A program made the translations under genes and the position numbers. A stretch of DNA of 64,000 nucleotides from Ovis canadensis (taxonomy: Eukaryota > Chordata > Mammalia > Artiodactyla > Bovidae), in assembly GCF_042477335.2 (NCBI RefSeq), contig NC_091246.1, positions 207,451,501 to 207,515,500 on the forward strand, read 5' to 3'. The stretch's first letter is position 1, and each line of letters starts with the position of its first letter. The notes beneath the pieces are model-generated. The model was not told the DNA's origin. It saw nothing but the letters and a program-made list of their open reading frames with translations, and did not search any database. Shown here in pieces: positions 32,764-44,290 of this stretch.

Positions 32764-33810
32764 AGAATTTAGCAATTCTGGATATGCAGCCATTTCTACT
32801 AATCTTTTTTTTTTTTTAAGAAAGAAATGATAAAAATGGGTTGGTTATTTTCCATGTGCCATCCGAGATCCATTCTCCAGCTTTCCCTGCCCTGCTCTGG
32901 CCCTTGGAAGCTAACCTCCACATTGGTATCCTTGCCTCCAGCCTTCTGCTGAGTTCATACACTAGGAAATAAGGCAGAAATTAGAGTTTGGAGGAGACAG
33001 TGGGGTTGGGGCATATCCTTCTGCAGCCAGTCTCCATTCCTACCCTGCATCCTCACTGTCTTGTCAGCACTGGTGAGCTGACAAACCCCCTCCCATGGCT
33101 TTGAGCTATCTCCAGTCACAGTGGTCCCTGAGTCCCTTGCCACCTTTCATTGGAGTCCTTGACCCAGTCTTAAATCTCTGAAATTAGTCCCTTTACAAAA
33201 CCCTTTTTGGTTAATCCCATAAGTATACTATCAATTTCTTGCAAGGACTCTTAACTGCTTACTGCTCAAAGCCATCAAAATCCTGTAGGTATCTGTGAAT
33301 ACTGGTATAAAGCCAGTAACTGGTAAATGAAGTCACAAGCCATCCTGGAACAAATCCCGGCCAGGGCCAGACCACGTCCTGCACAACTGAAGTCTGCACA
33401 GCTGAATGCTCTGCCCCACTGTTGGGAGAAGCCACCTGCCATAAACCTGAGCATCATGTGAGTTCCCGCTGGGTGTGCTGAGAGTGCAAGGCCCTGACCT
33501 CTCTTTACCTGGGTAGTTGGATGAGATGATATCTCTCTCCAGGACAAAAAGCAGTCTTGGTTACCACTTGCTATAAACAAAGCAGGTTGGACACAAACTC
33601 ACTTAACATGGAGCATCATCCTGGCCCATTGATGTTGCCCTCGTGGATCTCCAGGAGCAAAGGGAACAGACACAAACACAGTGCTTCTGCTGCTTGCTGT
33701 GCTGAGTCTGGTCCAGAACTCTCAATGTCTTCTTCATCCATGACACAGGTACAGGCTAACTTATTTGCTTGTGTATGTGGGGTGAAATCTCAGATTCCGA
33801 CACCTTCATC
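32764..33810. other. No recognised gene
   Basis: A T-run near 32803-32818, then unique or unassigned old repeat sequence. Open frames at 33275-33580 and 33557-33859 overlap on opposite strands and match nothing known to me. Confidence 0.4.
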
Positions 33811-33814
33811 ATCT

Positions 33815-34245
33815 TCCTCTAGCCACCCTGGCCTCTTCCTACATCAGGCACACAGCTGACCTCTGTTTTTTGGATCTTGCACTTTCTCTTCCCTTCATGT
33901 GGAATGCTTGGTCCCGAGATCTTCCTGTAGCTGATTCCAGCTGTTCTCAAGCCTCAGATCACCGTGTATCACCTCCTCAGAGAGGCCTTCCATCACCATC
34001 CCAATCAGGAGTCACTCTCCTCCATCTCATTATTTTATTTTCATCTTAAATTTTTTTTTACTATTTCACATTATCTCTCAGTTGTTTTTTTAATGCTTCT
34101 TTCGCCCCACTAAAATGTAAGCTCTAGGATGAGTCTTTGGGGTCTTATTCTCTTATCTCCCTATAACTCAGAATAGCTCCTGGTCCAGTGAAGTAGCACA
34201 AATGGATATCTGATGAATAAATGAATAACCAAATGAATGAATGAG
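33815..34245 (+). mobile_element. L2 LINE 3' region
   Basis: Clear L2: tagccaccctggcctcttcc, cacctcctcagagaggcctt, ccactaaaatgtaagctcta, terminal gatgaataaatgaataacca. One of the better-preserved L2 copies in the window. Confidence 0.82.
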
Positions 34246-34342
34246 CTTTTTCAACTCTACCTTTTAGTTTGTGATATATGCTCTTTGAATTTCAGGTGCC
34301 TCATCTGTACAATAAAAGTGAAGCAATAATCTGTCCTGTGGA

Positions 34343-34650
34343 AGTGAAAGTCACTCAGTCATGTCCAGCTCTTTGCGACCCCATGAACTATTTAGTCCAT
34401 GGAAATGTCCAGGCCAGAATACTGGAGTGGGTAGCCTTTCTCTTCTTCAGCAGATCTTCCCAACCCAGGGATCAAACCCAGGTCTTCCACATTGCAAGTG
34501 AATTCTTTCCCAGCTGAGCCACCAGAGAAACCCAAGAATACTGAAGTGGGTAGGCTATCCCTTCTCCAGTGGATCTTCCCAATCCAGGAATCAAACCGTG
34601 GTCTCCTGCATTGCAGGCAGATTCTTTACCAACTGAGCTATCAGGGAAGC
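34343..34650 (-). mobile_element. Bov-tA SINE with a duplicated tRNA-head half
   Basis: A complete reverse Bov-tA (34343-34534) is followed without a gap by a second copy of the head-proximal half (ccaagaatactgaagtgggt ... aactgagctatcagggaagc). The tRNA-like head is present twice in the same orientation. Confidence 0.85.
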
Positions 34651-34654
34651 ATAT

Positions 34655-35575
34655 TGTATTTTTATGATATATTTTTATATTGTTTTATAATATATATTTT
34701 AATATACTGTATAACTATATTAAATATAATTATAAATTTGATGTTGTTACATTTATTATGTAACAATAAAAGATACTATTTTGAAACTGTATAATATCAT
34801 TCCTGTAAAATGCAAGGTTAAGTTCTGAAAGTACGCATTTGGAGCCAATCTTAATATTTTCTGCTTTGTAATAATATCATTTAGAGAGGTCACATAATAG
34901 TCACTGGATGCATGTCTGATGCATGTCAACTCAAAAAAGGGGTGTTAGGAACATTAAAGAGTGAGAGGCATTTCTCAACACATCTATTCCTAAGTAATAA
35001 CACATCAGCAACTTCTAACTAAACAGCACTGCTAAGGATCTATCCAGTTCTACGTCACCACAATTATGTAGACCTCATGCAGAGATGACAATACTCAAGT
35101 GACTTTCAGGGCTTCACCCTCACTAATTAGGTAGATTCCACCATCCCTACAGAAAAACCAGGCTTGCTGCTGGGTGCTCCAGCTGGGGTTTGGAATGTTC
35201 ACACTCTCCTCTCCTCCAGCATGACTTGGCTTGCAGTTTGTATTGAATTTTGCAGAGCCTATTGGGATGTTGGTGATTTGCATCCTTATGTTACAAAATA
35301 AGACTGATACAATATTACAAGGTGGGAGAGGACTGGGAGGATCCCTGCTCTTTTTATCAGAAGATTCACAGATTTTTACAAAAGAAATAATGGTGCCTTC
35401 CTTGGCCTCATTCCAGCTCCTTCCTTATCTTTCCCCAACCCCCAGCTCGTTCACTTCTACTCCGTACTTATTTTTGGTGACCTTACTCAAGGATGCGGCA
35501 ACCTGTAGTTTTGAACAGAGACCATTCTATAGGAAAGAACCTCATGCAATACTGAGTAGTAATTAGAAAAATCCC
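34655..35575. other. No recognised feature
   Basis: AT-rich then mixed unique sequence. The 111-codon frame 35231-35566 matches nothing I recognise. Confidence 0.4.
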
Positions 35576-35586
35576 AAAATTTCTGA

Positions 35587-36183
35587 CTTTATTTTCTTGG
35601 GCTCAAAAAGCACTGTGGAGAGTGACTGCAGCCACGAAATTAAAATAGACTTGCTCCTTTGGAAGAAAAGCTATGACAAACCTAGACAGCATATTAAAAA
35701 GCAGAGACATTACGTTGCCAGCAAAGTCCTGTATAGTCAAAGCTATGGCTTTTCCAGTAGTCATGTGTGGATGTGTGAGCTGGACCATAAAGAAGGCTGA
35801 GCACTGAAGAATTGATGCTTTTGAAGTGTGGTATTAGAGAAGGCTCTTGAGAGTCCCTTGGACTGCAAGGAGATCAAACCAGTCAGTCCTAAAGGAGATC
35901 AGTCCTGAATATCCACTGAAGGACTGATGCTGAAGCTGAAACGCCAGTACTCTGGCCACCTGATACAAAGAGCTGACTCATTGGAAAAGACCCTGATGCT
36001 GAGAAAGATAGAAGGCAGGAGAAGACAGGGATGACAGAGGATGAGATGGTTGGATGGCATCACTGACCCAATCGACATGAATTTGAGCAAGCTCTGGGAG
36101 ATGGTGAAGGACAGGGAAGCCTGGAGTGATGCAGTCCATGGGGTTGCAAAGAGTTGGACATGACTGAGCGACTGAACAACAAC
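35587..36183 (+). mobile_element. BovB LINE 3' end with TSD
   Basis: About 600 bp of forward BovB, starting in the region after the RT core (cttgggctcaaaaagcac) and ending gactgagcgactgaacaac. An 11-bp near-perfect direct repeat (aaaatttctga 35576-35586; aaaacttctga 36184-36194) bounds it. The frame is broken. Confidence 0.92.
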
Positions 36184-36407
36184 AAAACTTCTGATACCAG
36201 TGACGTCATGAAAACAAGGTTTTATTCCAGACTAGAGGAAACTCCTCAAAAATTTGAAGTAAATTATGTTTAAGAGAATTTTCTCATGTGAAATGACAAA
36301 GTTGGAGTATTTATTATAAATATATATATATATGCCAGCGCACACACTACACGCCAGGCAATGTCCAGTAGGATCGGCACTGCAAAAACACCGCTAAATT
36401 ACTAAAA

Positions 36408-36447
36408 CATTACTTTGTTTAATCCTCACATTACTTTGTTTAATCCT
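36408..36447 (+). repeat. 21-bp tandem duplication
   Basis: cattactttgtttaatcct occurs at 36408-36426 and 36429-36447. It lies in what looks like a decayed MIR. Confidence 0.9.
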
Positions 36448-36451
36448 TATT

Positions 36452-36506
36452 TAGAATAAGAATAAAAAGAGTGTTTGAGGCAAGCACTCTTTTTATTCTT
36501 ATTCTA
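36452..36506. repeat. Perfect 22-bp inverted repeat, 11-nt loop
   Basis: Arm 36452-36473 is the exact reverse complement of 36485-36506; the loop is tttgaggcaag. The purine/AT-rich arm includes gaataaaaagagtg. A transcript would form a stable stem. Confidence 0.93.
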
Positions 36507-36570
36507 TGGATGAAAAAGTTGAGGCAGGGGTAAGTTAAGTGAACTCCCCTCATACTGTATGTATGTGTGC

Positions 36571-36788
36571 ATGCTAAGTTGCTTCAGTCATGTCTGTCTC
36601 TGTGTGACCCTGTGGGCAGTAGTTCACCAGGCTCCTCTGTCCATGTCATTCTCCAGGCAAGAATCCTGGAGTAGGTTGCCATGCCCTCCTCCAGAGGATC
36701 TTCCTGACCCAGTACTCGAACCCCACATCTCTTCTGCCTCTTGCATTGGCAGGCAGGTTCTTTACCACTTGCTCCACCTGGGAAGGCC
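36571..36788 (-). mobile_element. Bov-tA SINE
   Basis: Reverse Bov-tA, atgctaagttgcttcagtca ... ccacctgggaaggcc. No clear target-site duplication. Confidence 0.86.
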
Positions 36789-37394
36789 TCTTCTACTATG
36801 CTAATTCTCATGATTCTTTTCTCTCCAGGACCTAATTTCCAGTGTGTTCTAATGTGTCTAATATTCATATGATAGATTGTTTGGCCAGAATAAGCCATCT
36901 TATTCAGGAGAGGCATTCTATTCCCTTTTGGAATTCAGAGGTATTGAAATCTACCTCTCTCCAGGGCTCAGAGAAGACAGCCTGCCATTTATCTTACATA
37001 GTAAGCAGAACTTACTATGGATGCCTTAAAGGAAGGGTCTTCAGCGGACCCAGGCATAAGAACCCTAGAGTCCAGATGTGCCTTCTGTTGTGACAGCTCA
37101 GCCCTGGACACACAGTTCTGGTGACACTCTCTTGGGTCATCTAAGTATCCTGTGTCGTCTCAGACCATCTAAGTGGGTGGTCTGAGGCGCAACAGTATTC
37201 CTCCGTGTCTGTCATAGTTAAAAAGCTCACACCTTGAACCCGAATATATCTAGGTCTTATTTCTCCCGTTTCAACACCCAGATCAGCAAGACTCAGTCCC
37301 ACAATATTCAATGGTAAAAAGCAGTAAATAGTAACATGAGTGATAAACAGGCAGAGCACAGAGGATTTTTATAAGAGTTAAGCAACTCTGAATA
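36789..37394. other. No recognised feature
   Basis: Unique sequence with short open frames only. gaccatctaagtgggtggtctgag near 37164 is a small imperfect palindrome. Confidence 0.4.
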
Positions 37395-37672
37395 ATATGT
37401 ATAATACCATAAGGGTAGATACATGACCTCACATACTGTCCAAACCCATATGATATATAGCAACAAGAGTAAATCCTAATGTAAAGTACGGACTCTGGGT
37501 GATAATGTTACGTGCATGTGGGTGAACTGTCACAAATGTACCATTCTGGTGGGGGATGCTTCAAGTTAAGGAGGCTATGGGTATGCTGGGGCAGAAGGTA
37601 TATGGAAACTCTGTGCTTTCCACTCAATTTTGCTGTGAAACTAAAACTTCTCTTAAAAAACAAAATTTAGAA
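37395..37672 (+). mobile_element. L1M 3' end
   Basis: Old L1 terminus: gagtaaatcctaatgtaaag, then tgggtgaactgtcacaaatg, then ttctcttaaaaaacaaaattt. Mammal-wide and diverged. Confidence 0.65.
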
Positions 37673-39240
37673 TAACATGAGTTTTACTTCAGTCTCTTGA
37701 AAAGCAGACAAAAAGGAAATCCCATCCTGGAACCACGCCCACGTGGCACCTCTTTTCTGCGTTCCCTGAGACTTCAGTGGCTGCGGTTATGGTTATCCTG
37801 CCTTGCTCTTGGTTCTTTCTCATTCTCGATTCCTTCCCATTTGCTTTGCTTCCTGCTTACAGTTTCACACACATAAGCATGCACACACCAGCTTCCCCAC
37901 CCCACACACGGCAGCCATAGTAGACCTTTTCCCATATGAGTTAAGTTCACTTCCCGTTTTGTCATTCTCCTCCTGCCCTTACCCTCATCAGTTGACAAGG
38001 TGCAGACTACCTACCAGGGCCTACACAGAACCCTCTATACATTGTCCAGTAGCTGAAAATACTGTTAATGCAGTAAGGTAGTATTATAAATGCAAATTTT
38101 AAATTGCAAGAAGTACAAAATTATGCAATTTTTAAACAGCACAATTTAAACATTAAGAGCTTTATGCACAAATTCTGAAATGTGTTATTTCCCATAAATA
38201 AAGCTTTGTGCAGATGACTTAAAGCTGACAAGCTACATAAACTGTAAACAGAATTTAGTCATTGCCATGGCCTTACAGCATTACCCTATGAACAGAAACC
38301 CCTGCCATAGTTCATTTGTTATGAACTATGGCCCTGAACTCAGGCAGATTAGAACTCCATGAGGGTGTCAGAGTGTATCTTTTGACTGAATGAGAAGCAT
38401 TCTTGTTGTACTTTAATAATTTGGCCACTGCTATATGATTTAGGTAAATAAGTAGATAACCACAACATACTAAATTGAGGCTTAGTATGGAATTCAATAT
38501 TTCATTTTCTACTTACAATGCTAAGCATTTTCCAAAGAAATATAATGTATTCATGCATAAAACAGTGCTTTTTCAGCATATGCAGCCCTGAACTTAAGCA
38601 TCCACTTGATGGTTAATGATACATCTGCTAAGTGTGCAGATTGTAAAGAAAGTACTTTCTATTGTTCAATAATCTGCCCTATTTAATTGCTCTATTATTG
38701 AATAAAAATCCCTAAAGAATTTTCACTTCCAGCAACGGTTTCTGACTTTCTTTTGGTGTCTAGACAATAATGATTTACTGAAATGTGTGGGGAACAACAT
38801 AAGAAAAGTTCTTAAAATATTAATATTTAATATTTGCAGTTATTAGAGTGGGGGGAGGGGAGAAGAGACAAAGCAATATTACAGGTTGCTACTAAGTTTC
38901 CAGATCAGAATAGATTTGGTATAAATATTGAAAAATTTTAATGATCCCAAAATCTCAATGTAAAATAGAAGAGATGAGTGGTGTAAGAGCTTGCCCCTCC
39001 AAAAGGAGAAGGTCGGAATGGCTGGGCACGGTGAGCATTCTCACAGAAGCCAGGAAATGCCCATAAGTGTTCCCTGGCTCTTTCACACTTCTCCCCCAGA
39101 CTGCTGCAGCAGTCCGTGGTGGTCCTGCACTCAAGGAACACTGCTCAGTGGCCACACGTATGCAGTTTCCTTCCTGACTTCCAAAACGTTCAGTGGTGAG
39201 TTCTCCACCATTGCTCTTGCTTTCCACTTGTATATCCGTG
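37673..39240. other. Repeat-poor interval, AT-rich core at 38.0-38.9 kb
   Basis: No interspersed repeat recognised. The AT-rich core (38040-38780) has many homeodomain-like TAAT words. Overlapping open frames on both strands at 38955-39386 match nothing known. Confidence 0.45.
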
Positions 39241-39700
39241 AGTGCTCAGGGTCTGCCACTCTGCCAGTGTCTCCTATTTGCTTTTCTAGATCCACTCTTC
39301 ACCCTTTCCCACCTCTGCCCCAGGAGGCTGACCTTCACCAATCTTCAGCTGAATTTAGCCAGGAACAGGCTCCAGAAGGATTCTGAAGGCAGGAGGAGGA
39401 AGAGATTTGGGTATCTCTCCCTGCTCCCAACAGCTCCTGCTGGCAGAGTTGCAATGGGCCAGCTGTCATCAGCCCTTCTCCTGAAGGCTTCCCTTCTTCT
39501 CAGACATGCAAGCCCTGTTATGATGACCACTCCAATCTCTTGCTTCTCTAGACATAGGGTAGCAATGGCTCCTCTCTTTCGCTAGCCCAGGGCATCATCT
39601 CCAGTCATTTACCTAAGCCTCGGCCACACCTGTGTAAATGTCCTTTTATTAAACTCTTCTCAATTACCCAGTTTGATCGAGTCATGTATTTCCTTCCAGG
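39241..39700. other. Possible old repeat, unassigned
   Basis: The end segment cacacctgtgtaaatgtcct, then ttattaaactcttctcaat is familiar from mammal-wide repeats, but I cannot name the family. Open frames here are not supported as genes. Confidence 0.35.
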
Positions 39701-40094
39701 AACATGACTCACCCTCAAACCAGGAATGACCTATTTTTAGCCCTTCTCCACCTCCCCAATCCTACCCATCCTATAAAGCTCAGCTCCCATTTTGGTTCAA
39801 ATCCCACTCTTTATTTATGCACTCTACATCAATATCTGAAGTGCTCTAGACTTTTCAACCACAGCACACAGTGTGTCACCTGTTTCAGTCTCTTTTTATT
39901 GTCTCCTCAGCATCACCAGCACAGCTGTAATATTCTTGGCTTACATCCTAACAACTCAGTACTGTTGGCTGAGTATTAGGCTCTCAGTAAGTCTTTTCTT
40001 GGGCTGTAGAGGTCATTCCTTCCTTTGAAGGGGAGCATGTTCATCTGAAATCTTCAGAGCATGTCACAGGATCATAGCTAGAGTAGAAAGGAAC

Positions 40095-40200
40095 TAGGGA
40101 GACTCTTTGGCCCAGTCTCCCCATTGTGTTGATGAGAAAACTGAGGCTCAGAAAGGTGACCTAACAGTCCAACATTTCAGTCAGGAGGTGGCAAAGCCAG
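40095..40200 (-). mobile_element. MIR-type SINE, partial
   Basis: Reverse MIR core: gatgagaaaactgaggctca, then gaaaggtgacctaacagtcc, then ggtggcaaagccag. Confidence 0.6.
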
Positions 40201-40301
40201 AGGGGGGCCCAAAGCAAGAATTTTTTCATTATTCTTTGCCACTCTGATACTTAGTGTCTCTGCGTCTTATTACCAAAAATCGCACCTCTTCATACCTGAA
40301 T

Positions 40302-40578
40302 GGAGAAGGCAATGGCACCCCACTCCAGTACTCTTGCCTGGAAAATCCCATGGATGGAAGAGCCTGGTAGGCTGCAGTCCACGGGGTCCCTAAGAGTCGG
40401 ACACGACTGAGCAACTTCACTTTCACTTTTCATTTTCATGCATTGGAGAAGGAAATGGCAACCCACTCCAGTGTTCTTGCCTGGAGAACCCTAGGGACGG
40501 GGGAGCCTGGTGGGCTGCCGTCTATGGGGTCGCACAGAGTCAGACACGACTGAAGCAACTTAACAGCAGCAGCAACAC
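40302..40578 (+). mobile_element. BOV-A2 SINE with TSD
   Basis: Essentially complete forward BOV-A2: both Bov-A monomers, the linker cttcacttttcatt, and the cagcagcagcaaca tail. An 8-bp direct repeat acctgaat at 40294-40301 and 40579-40586. It looks young, with few differences between its monomers and the family pattern. Confidence 0.94.
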
Positions 40579-40970
40579 ACCTGAATACTTCGTTATTCCT
40601 TCCCTTTCAAAGACATTCAAAGACAGCATACATTTGTTCCTCCTAGTTAAACACCATTTCTTGAGTCCCCAGAGCTGTTACCTATTTGTGCATTATCCCC
40701 TGCCCTGACCACTTTAAAAATTCACCACCCAAAAGCTGGGTTCTACTCTTGCCCGCATATCTGGGAAGGGTAGAATAGAGCCCTTTTGCTCTTTACTTTA
40801 ATATTCTCAGATAAATTCAGGACAGCACAGAGAGATTCTGGCCATTGTCTGCAGCTTCACTCACAGCTACATGCTGAATAGGAAAGGGATCAACTACCCA
40901 CATTTAAAATATTCATAATTACAGACTCTGTCCTCTAAGGAGCACCTGGCTGCCTGTGGACGTGCACCCG

Positions 40971-41012
40971 CACGCACACACACACACATACACACACACA
41001 CACACACACACA
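40971..41012. repeat. (CA)n microsatellite
   Basis: About 20 CA units with one ATA interruption at 40988-40990. Likely polymorphic. Confidence 0.93.
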
Positions 41013-41182
41013 GCACTGCATGGGGTCGGAAGCTCTTACTCTGTCCTGGAATCCAGGCCCTTTAAGGTGGAACGCTGGAGTTCTGAGCTTTCAGATCAAA
41101 TGCCAAGCTCCTGGGGCTTCCTCTCAGTGCTCTGACAGCTGCCTTGGGGACCCCTGGACATGCAGGGGTGAATTTATTCTCT

Positions 41183-41383
41183 GGGCTTCCCTGATGGCTT
41201 AGATGGTAAAGAATCCTCCTGCAATGCAGGAGACAGGGATTTATCCCTGGGTTGGGAAGATCCCCTGGAGAAGGAAATGGCAACCCACTCCAGTATTCTT
41301 GCCTGGAGAATCCCACGGACAGAGGAGTCTGACGAGCTATAGTACATGAAGTCAGAGAGCTGGACATGACTGAGAGACTAACT
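41183..41383 (+). mobile_element. Bov-tA SINE
   Basis: Forward Bov-tA: gggcttccctgatggcttag ... gagagactaactgatgg. The distal part is diverged (atagtacatgaagtcagag). Confidence 0.9.
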
Positions 41384-41389
41384 GATGGA

Positions 41390-42365
41390 GAATGGCAAGT
41401 GTGTGCTTCAATCACTGAAGTTTAACAGGACTCAAATCTCAAGATGGGCGCTTCATGACACCACTCTGCTTAGTCACCCCCCAATCAGCTTCAGAATAGC
41501 AAAAGCGGTGAAGATGGCAGGCTGTGGCCCATGTCATGACCTGGAACATCGCGGCGGGATCTCCATGGATTGCCACCCCTCCCGTGTCAGACACGTCACT
41601 TAGTGCTATGCTTCTATTACCTTAAAGGAGGCTCCACATAAAAATGTCAGCAGCTTCCAGTTGACTCATGGAATTGAGAACCATGCATTAGCTGCTGATT
41701 TAAATTAATTTTGCTTCTTGAACCATGAAAAACAGTTCTTTGAACAAGAATTCATGATAAATACACATGTGTAAAAGGCCTTTAATCATAATTATTTTAA
41801 ATACATAAAACACGATTTAAGCCTCTCAGCCTCATTAATTTCCTATGGTATAAAAGAACAAAAACAACCGGTAAATGAAAAAACTATAAGTCATAATTTA
41901 AGTGTGTTATGCATGGTCATTTAGCTCATTGAATGAAAAGATTCTTTGTAAACTCTGGGCCATGAAACATTTCTGTATTACCCAATGATGGAAGCAATGA
42001 TTTTCCTTTTGATAGAGAACTAATTTTTTTTTTATCATTTAGCTCTTAAAAGAATGTCACCAACAATTAAAACAGCCAGAATTAGAATAACGAAATTATC
42101 TTGTAACACCCTGGATGTCCTCTGTTGGAGTACTTATCTCTTGTCTTACCTGCAGAGTACTAAAGAGCAAGGGTCTCACGGTGTGGCACGTACTTAGTAA
42201 ATGTCAACTGTTCTGACTCTGGGCTAGGCAGTGTGCTCTGTATTGACACAAGGGGACCCAAATCCTCCCCCACAACCCTATTGTCTGAATAATGGTATGG
42301 TCTGTCTTCCATTCTCTGCAGCACACCTGTCTTCCCAAAGATCTCCAATATATCTCCCACTTCTG
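41390..42365. other. Repeat-poor, AT-rich candidate conserved interval
   Basis: No repeat recognised. 41690-42070 is rich in TAAT/ATTA words (taaattaattttgc, tcataattattttaaat) and lacks recent insertions. No exon supported. Confidence 0.4.
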
Positions 42366-42368
42366 GTC

Positions 42369-42571
42369 ATTCAATCTGATTGGCTCAGTGGTAAAGGAAC
42401 CATCTGTCAATGCAGGAGACATGGGTTCAATCCCTGAATTGGGAAGATCTGGAGAATAAAATAGCAACCCACGCTAGTATTCCTGCTTGGGAAATCCCAT
42501 GAAATAAGAAGCCGGTGGGTTACAGTCCTTAGGGTCACAAATAGTCAGACACAGCTGAGCGACTAAACAAC
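42369..42571 (+). mobile_element. Bov-tA SINE, diverged
   Basis: Forward Bov-tA with a damaged head (tcaatctgattggctcagtgg) and body ending gagcgactaaacaacacc. Confidence 0.83.
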
Positions 42572-42639
42572 ACCATCAGTATAGTGAGCTAATATGATGT
42601 TCTTCAGGACATCCAGATGACCCAGGTCCCTTTAGACTA

Positions 42640-43298
42640 CAGTAAGTCCCCTACACACAATGAGTTCTGTTCTGAGAGACCATTCATAAGTCCAATTTGT
42701 TCACAAGTCCGAAAAGTTAGCCTAGCTACCCAACTAACACAATTGGCTAGATAGTGCTGCTGCTGCTTAGAAAGTCAGGTCTGATTCTTTTCTATCTACA
42801 TGGACTATACCTTGCCAGGTTTCCCTGTCCGTGAGATCTCCCAGGCAAGAATACCGGAGTGGGCTGCCATTCCTTCTCCAGGGCATCTTCCTGACCCAGG
42901 GATCGAACCCACATCTCCTTCTTGGCAGGAGGATTCTTTGCCACTGTTCTACCTGGAAAACCCAGGCTACACAGTACTGTACTGGAATAGGTTTAGAGCA
43001 CTTTTCACACAAATGATACATTAAAACAAATGCAAACAATAAAGAAAACATTTTTAATCCTACAGTACCTTGAAAAGTACAGAAGCATAACAGCAATACA
43101 GGGGCTAGCATCTACTGAACAGGCAAGGAGAATTCACTGGAGGAGGAATCAGGGGTGGGAGATGGTAGAGTCGAAGGATCATCAGCAGTAGAAGACAGAG
43201 GGCAAGCTGCAGTTCCACTCATGCCTGACACTGACGGAATGTACATTCACATATTTGAAGCTTCGCAACTCGGAGGTTCGTATGGAGGACACTTACTA
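42640..43298. mobile_element. Tigger-like (TcMar) non-autonomous DNA transposon
   Basis: About 659 bp including a SINE of ~210 bp. Ends are imperfect inverted repeats (left cagtaagtcccctacacac; right reverse-complement tagtaagtgtcctccatac), each next to TA (42638-42639 and 43299-43300), as for Tc1/mariner elements. Internal words gttcacaagtccgaaaag and cattaaaacaaatgcaaaca are familiar from a mammalian Tigger relative. No transposase frame. Confidence 0.6.
42756..42964 (-). mobile_element. Bov-tA SINE inside the DNA transposon
   Basis: Reverse Bov-tA. Flanks ggctagatagt (42745-42755) and ggctacacagt (42965-42975) are an 11-bp target-site duplication with two differences. Confidence 0.88.
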
Positions 43299-43300
43299 TA

Positions 43301-44140
43301 TATTGTGATGGAGGGTGGGACTGTGAACATAGCCTTGATGTGAGACCTTAATGCACACTGTTGTCTGTTCCTCCTGAATGTAAACAGCTTTTGCTTCCCC
43401 TTCCTGACAGAGATGGAACAGAACACACGAGCCAAACCTATGACCGCACACCACGTAGTGACTATTGTCGCATCAGTCTGCTAGGGAAAAGACCAACCTG
43501 GCTCAGTAACTGCATTTGGGGCTATTACCTGGCTGAGTTTGGAGAAGTCCACTGTCATCCTCTAAGGGACTTAGTTGCAAGCTCTCCATAACCAACGCTT
43601 CTCAGCAGCATGGAAACTGAGTGACTTGATTCTGAACCAACCACAGAGTCCTTTATATCCCCATGTTGAAGATAAGAAAACTGAGACAGAATAAAATTCA
43701 TTTTCCCATAGACATCCAGCCCTTGGGTAATTGAAGTCCAATTATTTGAACGCAGGTGTATATAGTTCTAAATCCCATAGTCCTTCCACTAAGCCATAAC
43801 TTCTGAAACAGTGCAGCAATGTCTCTGGTTGTTCTCCTACCAATTCTGGGAGAATCTCAGCTTTGCTCACATTCTTCCCAAAGAGTTGCTGGCTGGGGTG
43901 GTGGGGGCGGAGAGATTGGAGGTGGTGTCTGCACAGCAGGCAGCTATAGACACCAGTCTTCCTTTTCTGCTCCAGGTAGCCATGCTCATGTCTCCGGTTG
44001 CTGCCTGTAATGACAGCACTGAGTAAAATCTCCCCAACCTCCGCTTCTCCCCTACTTCCCATAGCCTACTTTAGAAAAGACAGAAAAGAACTGAAGCAGG
44101 AAACGGGGGCAGGAAAGAAGGAAGAGAAAGCAAATGAAAC
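43301..44140. other. No recognised feature
   Basis: Unique sequence; opposite-strand open frames at 43742-44062 and 43811-44026 overlap. Nothing supports a gene. Confidence 0.4.
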
Positions 44141-44144
44141 TAAT

Positions 44145-44290
44145 ATGCCTTGAGAACCTAATAAGTACCAGGCTCAGTACTAATCTCTTTAGTCTGTTTC
44201 CTGATTTGCCTCTTACAACAACCCAATGAAATAAGGATAGCTTCCAGCTTATAAAGAAACCAAGGCTCAGAATAGATTATTACAATAGCA
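44145..44290 (-). mobile_element. MIR (MIRb-like) SINE
   Basis: Reverse MIRb: taagtaccaggctcagtact, then tcttacaacaacccaatgaa, then aagaaaccaaggctcagaat. Confidence 0.75.
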
